This document shows, one piece after another, positions 11,449 to 20,890 of a DNA stretch of 64,000 nt (position 1 is the stretch's first letter; the number at the start of each line of letters is the position of its first letter). Source of the DNA: Burkholderiales bacterium (GTDB lineage: Bacteria > Pseudomonadota > Gammaproteobacteria > Burkholderiales > Burkholderiaceae_C). The notes under the pieces were generated by a model. It saw only the letters and a program-made list of their open reading frames with translations. It did no database searches and was not told where the DNA came from. Both the position numbers and the translations under genes were made by a program. The stretch spans positions 21,155 to 85,154 of the forward strand of contig JAUVXK010000002.1 of NCBI GenBank assembly GCA_030603635.1, given 5' to 3'.

Positions 11449-11997
11449 TCAGGCGATGATCAGCAGCCCCACCTGCAGCAGGATGATCAGCACCAGGACG
11501 GAAAGATCCACCCCGCCCAGCGTGGGAATGATGCGGCGGATGGGCGCCAGAATGGGATCGATCAGCCGGGCCAGTACGCTCTGGATCGGCGAATGGGGCT
11601 GTATCCAGGACAGGACGGCATACACCAGCGCCAGCAGCATGAGTCCCTGCAACACCGTTCGAACCATGAAGGTGATGGCAACGAACGGCACCGTAACCAG
11701 AAAGCCCAGGTTCTGCACCCCCGGCACCCGCCCCCCCCACAAGGCATGCCACAGCGCCGAATACGTCAGCGCCAGGACAAAGGCGGCCAGGAAACTGCCC
11801 CAGTCGATGTTGGCATGCGCCCAGCCGCGCGGCAAGGTCTTGCGCAGTGGCTGAACGACCCAGTCGGTGATTGCCATCACGAAAATGCCCGGCTGCTGGG
11901 TCATGCGCATGCGGCGCGTGTTCATCCAGCCGCGCAGCAACGCCGCTCCGATGAGAAAAAAGAACAGCGTGTCCAACAGGAAGAAAAGAATGCGCAT
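11449..11997 (-). CDS. YggT family / conserved integral membrane protein
   Basis: Repeated PLR..P..GG.D.S-type segments (LIDPILAPIRRIIPTLGGVDLSVLVLIILLQ); start at MRILFFLLDT immediately after the rnr stop. Confidence 0.75.
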   Translation of the reverse strand: MRILFFLLDTLFFFLIGAALLRGWMNTRRMRMTQQPGIFVMAITDWVVQPLRKTLPRGWAHANIDWGSFLAAFVLALTYSALWHALWGGRVPGVQNLGFLVTVPFVAITFMVRTVLQGLMLLALVYAVLSWIQPHSPIQSVLARLIDPILAPIRRIIPTLGGVDLSVLVLIILLQVGLLIIA

Positions 11998-11998
11998 C

Positions 11999-14284
11999 TC
12001 AACGGTTGCCTTTTTTCGACTTGCCGCCTCCTCGGTTGGGGCGACCGGCATCTCCCCCCGTCGTACGGCGTGAGCCCGACTTGCCACCCGAGGCGCGTCT
12101 GTCCGGATATTGTGCCGCAGCCGACGCCGGGTTTTTCTTGCGTGTCGCACGCCCACGGCTGGCAACGTCCGCGGGGTCTCCATGCTTGTCGCGCAGGGCT
12201 CGCGCCATCAGGTCTTCATCGGGACGCACCAGCCGGAAATCGACCCGGCGCCCATCCAGATCGACCCGGCTGACCTGCACGTTCACCTTGGAACCCAGGG
12301 TGTAGCGGATACCGGTGCGCTCGCCCCGAAGTTCCTGCCGGGCCTCGTCGTAACGGAAGTATTCGCCGCCCAGTTCGGTGATGTGCACCAGTCCTTCCAC
12401 GTACAGGCTGTCGAGGGTGACAAACAGACCAAAGCTCGTGACCGCCGTCACGACACCCACGAACTCCTCGCCCAGGCGCTCGCGCATGTACTTGCACTTG
12501 AGCCAGGCCTCGACGTCCCGGCTGGCTTCGTCGGCGCGGCGCTCATTGGCACTGCAGTGCAGGCCAGCCGCCTGCCAGCCCAGCATTTCCGCACTGGTGC
12601 GGGAGGCATGCGCCTTTTGTCGGTGCGCCTGTTCGGCGGCCGACGGCCCTTTGGCCGCCAGGCGCTTGGAGAGCTTCGCATGTGCTTCGCCCGGGGTGGG
12701 CAAGGCAGGCAGGTGGTACTTGCGCTCCTGCAGGATGGCCTTGATCACCCGGTGCACCAGCAGATCCGGGTAGCGGCGTATGGGACTGGTGAAGTGGGTG
12801 TAAGCCTCGAAAGCCAAGCCAAAGTGGCCGCTGTTGTGCGGGGTGTAGATGGCCTGCTGCATCGAGCGCAGCAGCATCTGGTGGATCTGCGCGGCATCGG
12901 GGCGGTCTTCGGTGGCGTGCGCGAGCTGCTGGAAATCCCTGGGGTGGGGCTCGTCACCGACGGTTTGGGACACCCCCAGCGCCTTGAGGTACTGGCGCAG
13001 GGTTTCCAGCTTTTCAGGGGTGGGGCCCTCGTGCACACGGAACAGGCCGAAATGCCGGCTCTGCGCAATGAACTCGGCCGAGCAGACGTTGGCGGCCAGC
13101 ATGGCCTCCTCGATCAGCTTGTGGGCGTCGTTGCGGGTCCGGGGCACGATTTTCTCGATCCGACCGGACTCGTCGCAGACGATCTGGGTTTCCACCGTCT
13201 CGAAGTCCACCGCCCCACGTCGCTCACGGGCGGCCAGCAGGGCGCGGTAGACGTCGTGCAGGTTGAGCAGATGCGGCACCAGGGCCTTGCGCTGCTGGGC
13301 CTCCGGCCCGCGGGTGTTCTGCAGGATGGCCGCGACCTCGGTGTACGTCAGGCGGCCGTGACTGAACATCACCGCCGGGTAGAACTGGTAGGCGTGGATG
13401 TCGCCCTTGGCCGTGATAAGCATGTCACAGACCATGCACAGCCGCTCCACTTCGGGATTCAGCGAGCACAGACCGTTGGAGAGCTTTTCCGGCAGCATGG
13501 GAATCACGCGCCGGGGGAAATAGACACTGGTGGCCCGGTCGTAAGCGTCCACGTCCAGGGCATTGCCTGTTTCCACGTAATGGCTCACGTCAGCGATCGC
13601 GACCAGTAGGCGCCAGCCCTTGCCACGCCCCACGCGCGCGGGCTCGCAGTAGACCGCGTCGTCGAAGTCGCGCGCGTCCTCCCCGTCGATGGTGACCAAG
13701 GGGACGTCGGTCAGGTCGACCCGGCCCCGCTTGTCGATGGGGCGCACCTTGTCGGGCAGCCCGCGTGCCTGCGCCAGGGCGGCTTCGGAGAACTCGTGTG
13801 GCACGCCGTACTTGCGCACAGCGATCTCGATTTCCATGCCCGGATCGTCGATGTCGCCGAGCACTTCCTTGACCCGCCCCACGGGCTGGCCGTACAACGC
13901 AGGTGGCTCGGTCAGTTCGACCACCACCACTTGCCCCGGCTTGGCCGACCCCGTGGCGCCTTTGGGGATGAGCACGTCCTGGCCATAACGTTTGTCTTCC
14001 GGCGCCACCAGCCAGACACCGCTTTCCTGGAGCAGCCGGCCGATGATCGGGGCGCTCGAGCGCTCGATGATTTCTGTGACCCGACCTTCGGGCCGCCCCC
14101 GCCGGTCGTACCGCACCACACGGGCCTTGACGCGGTCCTTGTGCAGGACGGCGCGCATTTCGTTGGGCGGTAGGTAGAGGTCGGGCTGTCCGTCGTCGCG
14201 GACCACGAAGCCGTGACCGTCACGGTGGCCATTGACCACCCCTTCAAATTCGGACAGCAGCTGGTTCTGGTTTTTTTCTTTCAC
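11999..14284 (-). CDS. rnr: Ribonuclease R
   Basis: RNB domain (TIDGEDARDFDDAVY), S1 domain, basic low-complexity C-terminal tail; GTG start. Confidence 0.95.
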   Translation of the reverse strand: MKEKNQNQLLSEFEGVVNGHRDGHGFVVRDDGQPDLYLPPNEMRAVLHKDRVKARVVRYDRRGRPEGRVTEIIERSSAPIIGRLLQESGVWLVAPEDKRYGQDVLIPKGATGSAKPGQVVVVELTEPPALYGQPVGRVKEVLGDIDDPGMEIEIAVRKYGVPHEFSEAALAQARGLPDKVRPIDKRGRVDLTDVPLVTIDGEDARDFDDAVYCEPARVGRGKGWRLLVAIADVSHYVETGNALDVDAYDRATSVYFPRRVIPMLPEKLSNGLCSLNPEVERLCMVCDMLITAKGDIHAYQFYPAVMFSHGRLTYTEVAAILQNTRGPEAQQRKALVPHLLNLHDVYRALLAARERRGAVDFETVETQIVCDESGRIEKIVPRTRNDAHKLIEEAMLAANVCSAEFIAQSRHFGLFRVHEGPTPEKLETLRQYLKALGVSQTVGDEPHPRDFQQLAHATEDRPDAAQIHQMLLRSMQQAIYTPHNSGHFGLAFEAYTHFTSPIRRYPDLLVHRVIKAILQERKYHLPALPTPGEAHAKLSKRLAAKGPSAAEQAHRQKAHASRTSAEMLGWQAAGLHCSANERRADEASRDVEAWLKCKYMRERLGEEFVGVVTAVTSFGLFVTLDSLYVEGLVHITELGGEYFRYDEARQELRGERTGIRYTLGSKVNVQVSRVDLDGRRVDFRLVRPDEDLMARALRDKHGDPADVASRGRATRKKNPASAAAQYPDRRASGGKSGSRRTTGGDAGRPNRGGGKSKKGNR

Positions 14285-14320
14285 TCGGATCTTGTTGCAC
14301 TCACTGCAGGGGCTGACACA

Positions 14321-14329
14321 TGCTATACT
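14321..14329 (+). promoter_or_regulatory. Extended -10 promoter for tRNA-Leu copy 1
   Basis: TGCTATACT 17 bp upstream of the mature tRNA. Confidence 0.6.
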
Positions 14330-14345
14330 TCCAGCTTATCTGAAA

Positions 14346-14430
<85 letters not shown>

Positions 14431-14442
14431 ATCATAAAGAGT

Positions 14443-14477
14443 AAAGCCTGCAGATTTCATGTCTGCAGGCTTTTTTC
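14443..14477 (+). terminator. Intrinsic terminator after tRNA-Leu copy 1
   Basis: AAGCCTGCAGA-tttcatg-TCTGCAGGCTTTTTT. Confidence 0.85.
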
Positions 14478-14539
14478 TTGCCTTCGACAGGGATGGGGCT
14501 TCGATTTTGCGCGGGCCCATCAAAAGCGCGCCAGAACCG

Positions 14540-14548
14540 TGCTATAGT
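14540..14548 (+). promoter_or_regulatory. Extended -10 promoter for tRNA-Leu copy 2
   Basis: TGCTATAGT 17 bp upstream of the mature tRNA. Confidence 0.6.
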
Positions 14549-14565
14549 TGCAGTCTTCCTGAGAT

Positions 14566-14650
<85 letters not shown>

Positions 14651-14660
14651 AACATTCTCA

Positions 14661-14690
14661 AAAAAGGCCTGCATCTTGCAGGCCTTTTTC
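14661..14690. terminator. Bidirectional terminator between tRNA-Leu copy 2 and rimO
   Basis: AAAAAGGCCTGCA-tct-TGCAGGCCTTTTT. Confidence 0.85.
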
Positions 14691-14693
14691 ATT

Positions 14694-16079
14694 TCAGACC
14701 GGTATGCCCACCAGATCGTGACCTTGCGCCATCACGATGCGCGCCTTCACGAAATCCCCCACCTTGTACGTCTTGCTCGCCTTCTCGGGCGGCAACAGTC
14801 GCACCACGCCGTCGATCTCGGGCGCATCGGCGTAGCTGCGGCCCACGCCCCCTTTCTTGCCCAGACCACTGGACTGGTCCACCAGCACCTGCATGGTGGC
14901 CCCGACTCGGCGCGCCAGCCGCTGTGACGAAGCTTCTTCGGCCACGGCCATGAAACGGGCACGGCGCTCTTCGCGCAACGCGTCGGGCAGGGCCCCGGGC
15001 AGCGCATTCGCTGCAGCACCTTCCACGGGCGAGTAGGCAAAGCAACCGGCGCGGTCGATCTGCGCTTCGCCCACGAAGTCGAGCAGATGCTGGAATTCCG
15101 CTTCCGTCTCGCCCGGGAAACCAGCGATGAAGGTGCTGCGCACGACGATTTCCGGACACAGCTCGCGCCAGCGCTGGATACGCTCCAGGTTCTTTTCCCC
15201 GCTGGCCGGGCGCTTCATGCGGCGCAGCACATCGGGGTGGCTGTGCTGCAGGGGCACGTCCAAGTACGGCAACACCAGGCCTTCCGCCATCAACGGAACG
15301 ATCTCGTCCACATGCGGATACGGGTACACGTAGTGCAGACGCACCCAGGCACCATGCTGACGCGCCAGCTCGCCGAGGGCTTGAACCAGATCGAACATGC
15401 GGGTCTTGACCGGTTTGCCGTCCCAGAAACCGGTGCGGTACTTCACGTCCACGCCGTAGGCCGAGGTGTCCTGGCTGACCACCAGCAGTTCCTTGACACC
15501 GGCCTCGAACAGCTTGCGCGCTTCGGTCAGCACGTCGCCGATGGGGCGGCTGACCAGATCCCCACGCATGGACGGGATGATGCAGAAGGTGCAACGGTGA
15601 TTGCAGCCCTCGCTGATCTTGAGGTAGGCATAGTGGCGTGGCGTGAGCTTGACCCCTTGCGGCGGCACCAGGTCCACAAACGGGTCGTGCGGTTTGGGCA
15701 GATGCTGGTGCACCGCCTCCATCACCTCGTGGGTGGCGTGCGGGCCGGTGACGGCGAGCACCGACGGGTGGATGTGGCGGACCAGATTCTGCCCCTCTTC
15801 GTCCTGCCGCGCCCCGAGACAACCCGTGACGATCACCTTGCCGTTCTCGGCCAGCGCTTCGCCGATGGTGTCCAGGCTTTCCTTGACGGCGTCGTCTATG
15901 AAGCCGCAGGTGTTGACGATCACCAGATCGGCCCCTTGAAAGGTCTTGCTGGTCTGATAACCCTCGGCGCTGAGTTGCGTGAGGATGAGTTCGGAGTCGG
16001 TCAGGGCCTTGGGGCAGCCCAAGCTGACGAAGCCCACCTTGGGAGCAGTGGGCGTGGCGGGGGTGATGGTGTCGCTCAT
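14694..16079 (-). CDS. rimO: Ribosomal protein S12 methylthiotransferase RimO
   Basis: Radical [48 protein letters not shown]. Confidence 0.96.
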   Translation of the reverse strand: MSDTITPATPTAPKVGFVSLGCPKALTDSELILTQLSAEGYQTSKTFQGADLVIVNTCGFIDDAVKESLDTIGEALAENGKVIVTGCLGARQDEEGQNLVRHIHPSVLAVTGPHATHEVMEAVHQHLPKPHDPFVDLVPPQGVKLTPRHYAYLKISEGCNHRCTFCIIPSMRGDLVSRPIGDVLTEARKLFEAGVKELLVVSQDTSAYGVDVKYRTGFWDGKPVKTRMFDLVQALGELARQHGAWVRLHYVYPYPHVDEIVPLMAEGLVLPYLDVPLQHSHPDVLRRMKRPASGEKNLERIQRWRELCPEIVVRSTFIAGFPGETEAEFQHLLDFVGEAQIDRAGCFAYSPVEGAAANALPGALPDALREERRARFMAVAEEASSQRLARRVGATMQVLVDQSSGLGKKGGVGRSYADAPEIDGVVRLLPPEKASKTYKVGDFVKARIVMAQGHDLVGIPV

Positions 16080-16129
16080 GGGCCCCGATTGTCTCAGGTC
16101 GGGGCAGCCACGTCAGCCGGCCGGGACGA

Positions 16130-16624
16130 TCAGCGCTTCACGCCCATCGCTTCCAGCATTTTCTCCTGCATTTGGGTGAACGCGTTGATGCCGGGCATGA
16201 CCGGCGCTTGCATGCCCATGTACTGTTGCCACAGCTCGGGCGTCCAACCCTTGGCGGGATCGGCCATGGATTTCTGGAAATCCATGAAGAGCTGCAGGTT
16301 CTTTTCCAGATACGACCCCATGTATCCCTGCATGGCATGACCATAGAACCGGATGATGTTGGCCAGCATGCTCTCCGAGAAGAGCGGGACACCCGCTGTC
16401 TCTTCTTCTAGGATGATCTGCAGCAGGATGCTGCGCGTCAGGTCGTCACCGCTTTTCGCGTCACGCACCACAAAGGGCTCGCCCCGCATGACCAGGGCCT
16501 TGACCTCGGCCAGCGTGATGTAGGAAGACGAATCGGTATCGTAAAGCCGACGGTTGGGATACTTTTTGATCACGCGAATGGACTTGCCGGGGGCGGCCGT
16601 CGCCTCGGCCTCTTGGTTCTGCAC
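16130..16624 (-). CDS. phaR: Polyhydroxyalkanoate synthesis repressor PhaR
   Basis: [29 protein letters not shown]-binding domain; GTG start at 16624 preceded by GGAGG Shine-Dalgarno. Confidence 0.93.
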   Translation of the reverse strand: MQNQEAEATAAPGKSIRVIKKYPNRRLYDTDSSSYITLAEVKALVMRGEPFVVRDAKSGDDLTRSILLQIILEEETAGVPLFSESMLANIIRFYGHAMQGYMGSYLEKNLQLFMDFQKSMADPAKGWTPELWQQYMGMQAPVMPGINAFTQMQEKMLEAMGVKR

Positions 16625-16804
16625 GGGGCAACCTCCTGTGGATACGGGCAAGCGATACATGACCTGCCTCGGGAATGGGGAACAATGGTACACATTGTAG
16701 GAAGGATGTCTGGCTTCGCACAGCAGGAATTACCCTTTGTGTTGCACGGCAGCATGACCGGTCAGACCGGTAAGATCACCCTTCTTTCCACCCACACCAG
16801 CACG

Positions 16805-17560
16805 ATGAGCACTTCCATGAAACGACTCGAAGGAAAAATCAGCCTGATCACAGGCGCGGCGCAAGGCATCGGTGAAGCCACGGCCCTGAAATTCGCGGCT
16901 GAAGGCGCCACCGTGGTGGCCTGCGACGTGCGCCAGGACGCCGTCGATGCCGTGGTGCAGCGCTGCGCAGCCCTGGGCGCGCCAGCCATGGGCTGTGTGA
17001 TGGACGTGACGCAACGCCCCATGATCGATGCCGTCGTGAAGCAGGTGCTCGACCGCTTCGGCCGCATCGACGTGCTGGTGAACAACGCCGGCATCACCCA
17101 GGATGCGCGTCTCCAGAAAATGACGCAGGAGCAGTTTGACCGCGTCATCGACGTGAACCTTCGCGGTGTGTTCCATTGCAGCCAGGCGGTGGCAGACGCC
17201 ATGGTCGTCCAGGGCAGCGGTGTCATCCTCATCGCTTCCAGCGTGGTCGGCATCTATGGCAATTTCGGCCAGACCAACTACGCCGCCACCAAGTTCGGCG
17301 TCATCGGTTTCGCCAAGACCTGGAGCCGAGAACTGGGCCCCAAGGGCGTTCGCGTCAATGCCGTGGCCCCTGGTTTCGTGGAAACCCCGATCCTGCGGAC
17401 CATTCCCGAAAAGGTGCTCCGGGAAATGGAACACAAGGTGCCGCTGAAGCGATTGGGCAGGCCGGAAGAGATCGCCAACGTGTACGCCTTCCTGGCCAGT
17501 GACGAGGCCAGCTACGTCAACGGCGCTGTGATCGAGGTCTGTGGCGGCATGACGGTGTGA
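16805..17560 (+). CDS. SDR family oxidoreductase (FabG/PhaB-like 3-ketoacyl reductase)
   Basis: [20 protein letters not shown] catalytic YxxxK; ~251 aa; beside phaR. Confidence 0.85.
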   Translation: MSTSMKRLEGKISLITGAAQGIGEATALKFAAEGATVVACDVRQDAVDAVVQRCAALGAPAMGCVMDVTQRPMIDAVVKQVLDRFGRIDVLVNNAGITQDARLQKMTQEQFDRVIDVNLRGVFHCSQAVADAMVVQGSGVILIASSVVGIYGNFGQTNYAATKFGVIGFAKTWSRELGPKGVRVNAVAPGFVETPILRTIPEKVLREMEHKVPLKRLGRPEEIANVYAFLASDEASYVNGAVIEVCGGMTV

Positions 17561-17563
17561 ACC

Positions 17564-18175
17564 GTGGGCCACACCCCTGACCCCACCACCTCTCAACCGT
17601 TACCTGACGGTTCCCCCCGACAACCCACCTCGCGGCGCGACCTCTTCCTTTCCTTCTCCGCCATCGCGTTGCAGGGATTCGGTGGGGTCATCGCCATCAT
17701 TCAGCGTGAGCTGGTCGAGAAGAAACGCTGGCTGACCCGAGAGCAGTTCGTGGAAGACTGGGCCGTGGCCCAGATCCTGCCCGGACCGAACGTGGTGAAC
17801 CTGTCGCTCATGATCGGGGGCCGGCATTTCGGTCTGAGCGGTGCGCTCGCCGCCCTCGCCGGGATGCTGGTGGCCCCGCTGCTGGTGGTGTTGCTCATGG
17901 CCATCGCGTTTGCCACCGTGGCGGACACACCGACCGCCACCGGCGCGCTGCGTGGCATGGGCGCGGTGGCTGCCGGGCTGATCACCGCCACCGGCCTGAA
18001 GCTCGTCGGTGCCCTGCGTGGCAACGTGATGGGCATGACCGTCTGCATCGCGCTGGCCGCCGCCACCTTCGTGGCCATCGCCTGGCTGCGCATTCCGCTG
18101 GCGTGGGTGCTGCTGGTGCTCGGGGGACTCGGTTGGGCCTGGGCCTGGCATCGTCTCGGTCAGAAAGAAGCCTGA
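17564..18175 (+). CDS. Chromate transporter, N-terminal-half (short-chain CHR) subunit
   Basis: SAIALQGFGGVIAIIQRELVEKKRWLTREQFVEDWAVAQILPGPNVVNL, typical CHR motif; GTG start. Confidence 0.85.
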   Translation: MGHTPDPTTSQPLPDGSPRQPTSRRDLFLSFSAIALQGFGGVIAIIQRELVEKKRWLTREQFVEDWAVAQILPGPNVVNLSLMIGGRHFGLSGALAALAGMLVAPLLVVLLMAIAFATVADTPTATGALRGMGAVAAGLITATGLKLVGALRGNVMGMTVCIALAAATFVAIAWLRIPLAWVLLVLGGLGWAWAWHRLGQKEA

Positions 18176-18176
18176 G

Positions 18177-18773
18177 ATGGACATCGTCCTCACGCCAGGG
18201 GACTGGCTGAACCTGTTTCTGCACTTCACGGTGCTGTCGCTGCTGGCCGTTGGGGGAGCCATCACCACGGCGCCTGAGATGCACCGCTACCTGGTGGGCC
18301 AGCAGCAGTGGCTGACGGATGCCCAGTTCACGGCCTCCATCGCCCTGTCGCAGGCCGCCCCAGGCCCGAACCTCCTGTTTGTGGCGCTGTTGGGCTGGAG
18401 TGTCGGCTTGAACTCGGCGGGTGGTGCCGCCGCCGGGGCCTCGGCCTGGGGGTGGGGCGTGGCCGGTGTCGTCATCGCCATGACGGCCATCCTGATCCCT
18501 TCCTCGACGCTGACCTATGTCGTGACCCGCTGGGCCCACCGCAACCGGGAGCGCCGGGGCGTGAAGGCATTCAAGCAAGGCATGGCGCCCGTCGTGATTG
18601 CCCTGCTCATGGCCACCGGCTGGTTGCTGAGTGCCGCGCACAGCTCCCCGATGGAACACTGGCGGCTGTGGCTGCTCACGGCTATGGCCACCCTCATCGT
18701 GTGGAAAACCCGGGTGCACCTGCTGGCGCTGATCGTGATTGGCGGCCTGCTGGGGGCCTTCGGGCTGGTGTGA
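18177..18773 (+). CDS. Chromate transporter, C-terminal-half (short-chain CHR) subunit
   Basis: GGAITTAPEMHRYLVGQQQWLTDAQFTASIALSQAAPGPNLLFVALLGW; 1 bp after previous stop. Confidence 0.83.
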   Translation: MDIVLTPGDWLNLFLHFTVLSLLAVGGAITTAPEMHRYLVGQQQWLTDAQFTASIALSQAAPGPNLLFVALLGWSVGLNSAGGAAAGASAWGWGVAGVVIAMTAILIPSSTLTYVVTRWAHRNRERRGVKAFKQGMAPVVIALLMATGWLLSAAHSSPMEHWRLWLLTAMATLIVWKTRVHLLALIVIGGLLGAFGLV

Positions 18774-18779
18774 GGCCCC

Positions 18780-19523
18780 TCAGATGCGCTGGCGCAGGGC
18801 CTCGTACAGACACACCGCACTGGCGACCGACACGTTGAGGCTTTCCACCGCACCGCTCATGGGAATGCCGATGAGCTCGTCGCAGGTCTTGCGCGTGAGC
18901 TGTCGCATGCCTGGCCCCTCGGCCCCCAGCACGAGGGCCACGGGCCCCTTCAGATCGACCTGATAGAGGGTTTTGGGGGCGTCGTCACTGGTGCCGATCA
19001 CCCAGATGTGGCGCTCCTTCAGCTCGTTGAGGGTGCGCGCCAGATTGGTCACCATGAAATACGGCACGGTTTCGGCGGCACCGCTGGCCACCTTGGCCAC
19101 GGTGGCATTGATGCCGCAGGCATGGTCCTTGGGGGCGATCACCGCGTGGGCGCCCGCCCCATCGGCCACGCGCAGGCAGGCCCCCAGGTTGTGGGGATCG
19201 GTGACACCGTCGAGCACCAGCAGCAACGGCACCTCGCCGCCCTGCTCCAGTTGATCGAGCAGATCGTCCAGCGAGCGGGCCTGGGCCACGGGCTGCACCC
19301 GCGCTGCCACCCCCTGATGACCGTGACTGCCAGCCAGTTTGGCGATGCGCAGGCTGTCGGCTTCGATCAGCCGGGCACCGGCTTCCTTGGCGCGTTCGAC
19401 GAATTGCCGCATGCGCGCGTCGCGCCGGGTCGGGTCGATGTAGATTTCGATGATGGACGCAGGCGCCGTCTTGAGGCGCACGCCCACGGCATGAAAGCCG
19501 AACAGGACTTTGGGGGAGGACAT
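18780..19523 (-). CDS. rlmB: 23S rRNA (guanosine(2251)-2'-O)-methyltransferase RlmB
   Basis: SpoU fold: LVLDGVTDPHNLGACLRVADGAGAHAVI...LVLGAEGPGMRQLTRKTCDELIGIPMSGAVESLNVSVA; start corrected to MSSPKVLFG. Confidence 0.95.
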   Translation of the reverse strand: MSSPKVLFGFHAVGVRLKTAPASIIEIYIDPTRRDARMRQFVERAKEAGARLIEADSLRIAKLAGSHGHQGVAARVQPVAQARSLDDLLDQLEQGGEVPLLLVLDGVTDPHNLGACLRVADGAGAHAVIAPKDHACGINATVAKVASGAAETVPYFMVTNLARTLNELKERHIWVIGTSDDAPKTLYQVDLKGPVALVLGAEGPGMRQLTRKTCDELIGIPMSGAVESLNVSVASAVCLYEALRQRI

Positions 19524-19533
19524 CCCCGGATTA

Positions 19534-20223
19534 TCAGGCCTCGACCGCCTCGAACTCGCGGGCCCGGCCCGCCTCGATGGTGATGCGGCGTTCGCAGCGC
19601 TGGGCAATCGAGCGGTCATGGGTGACCAAGACCAGCGTGGTGCCCTGTTCGCGGTTGAGGTCGAACATGAGCTCCATGACCTTTTCGCCGGTGGCGAAAT
19701 CGAGGCTGCCGGTGGGCTCATCGGCCAGCAACACGGCAGGCCGCACCACAAAGGCACGTGCCAACGCCACGCGCTGCTGCTCCCCGCCCGACAGCACCTT
19801 GGGGTAATGCCCGAGCCGTTCGCCCAGGCCCACGCGTTGCAGCATCTGGGCCGCAGCCTCGCGCGCGTCGCGCCGACCGGCCAGTTCCAGGGGCAGCATC
19901 ACGTTCTCCAGGGCGGTGAGGTTTCCCAGCAACTGAAAGCTCTGGAACACGAATCCCACCTTCTGTGCCCGTACCGCAGCCCGCTGGTCCTCGTCCAATG
20001 CGAAAATGTCCTGCCCGTCGATGTGAACCGTTCCACGTGTCGGGGTATCCAACCCGGCAACGATCGACAGCAGCGTGCTCTTGCCCGAGCCCGAGGCTCC
20101 GACAATGGCCACCGTCTCGCCACGGCGCAACTCGACATCGATGTCGCGCAGAATGTCCAGCGTACCGGTGGCGTCGGTCACCGATTTGGACACGTGCCGC
20201 ACCGCAATCATCACATCCGACAT
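19534..20223 (-). CDS. ABC transporter ATP-binding protein (LolD/YbbA-like)
   Basis: Walker A GASGSGKST, signature LSGGEQQRVALARA, Walker B VLLADEPTG; start MSDVMIAVRHVSKSV. Confidence 0.92.
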   Translation of the reverse strand: MSDVMIAVRHVSKSVTDATGTLDILRDIDVELRRGETVAIVGASGSGKSTLLSIVAGLDTPTRGTVHIDGQDIFALDEDQRAAVRAQKVGFVFQSFQLLGNLTALENVMLPLELAGRRDAREAAAQMLQRVGLGERLGHYPKVLSGGEQQRVALARAFVVRPAVLLADEPTGSLDFATGEKVMELMFDLNREQGTTLVLVTHDRSIAQRCERRITIEAGRAREFEAVEA

Positions 20224-20881
20224 GAAAACGCCCATACAGTTGAACAGACGACACTTTAACGCGATCGCCCTGGCCGCTGCCGCGGCGGGGTCTTGGCCCG
20301 TGCTGGCACAGACTGACGCCACCGTGGTGCTGATCGTCGGCGACTCACTGAGCGCTGAGTACGGGTTGCGCCGGGGCAGCGGCTGGGTCGCCTTGCTGGA
20401 ACAACGCCTCAATGGCGAGAAAAAACCCTTCCGGGTGGTCAACGCGAGCATCAGCGGCGACACGACTTCGGGCGGTCGTTCGCGGCTACCCGCCTTGCTC
20501 CGCACCCACCAACCCGGCGTGGTGGTGATTGAGCTTGGCGGCAACGACGCCCTGCGTGGTCTGCCGCTGGACATGACCCGCGACAACCTGCGGGCGATGG
20601 TGCGGGCCAGCCAGCAGGGCGGCGCCCGCGTCCTCCTCGTGGGTATGGAGATGCCCCCGAACTACGGTGCCCGGTATGCCGAGGATTTCCGGCAAATCTT
20701 TGTCGATGTGGCCAGGAGCGAAAAGGTCCCGCTGGTGCCGTTTTTCCTGAAGGGCGTGGCCGACGGGCCCGATCCGGTGGCCCTGTTCCAGCCCGACCGC
20801 ATCCACCCCAACGAAGCGGCACAGCCCATCATGCTGGACAATGTCTGGCCGCGTCTGCGCGAACTCCTGCCCAAAGGCTGA
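20222..20881 (+). CDS. tesA: SGNH/GDSL arylesterase/acyl-CoA thioesterase I-like, exported
   Basis: GDSLSAEYGL, GGNDALRGLP, PDRIHPNEAAQ; N-terminal signal (NRRHFNAIALAAAAAGSWPVLAQ). Confidence 0.88.
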   Translation: MKTPIQLNRRHFNAIALAAAAAGSWPVLAQTDATVVLIVGDSLSAEYGLRRGSGWVALLEQRLNGEKKPFRVVNASISGDTTSGGRSRLPALLRTHQPGVVVIELGGNDALRGLPLDMTRDNLRAMVRASQQGGARVLLVGMEMPPNYGARYAEDFRQIFVDVARSEKVPLVPFFLKGVADGPDPVALFQPDRIHPNEAAQPIMLDNVWPRLRELLPKG

Positions 20882-20890
20882 ACCGACTCC

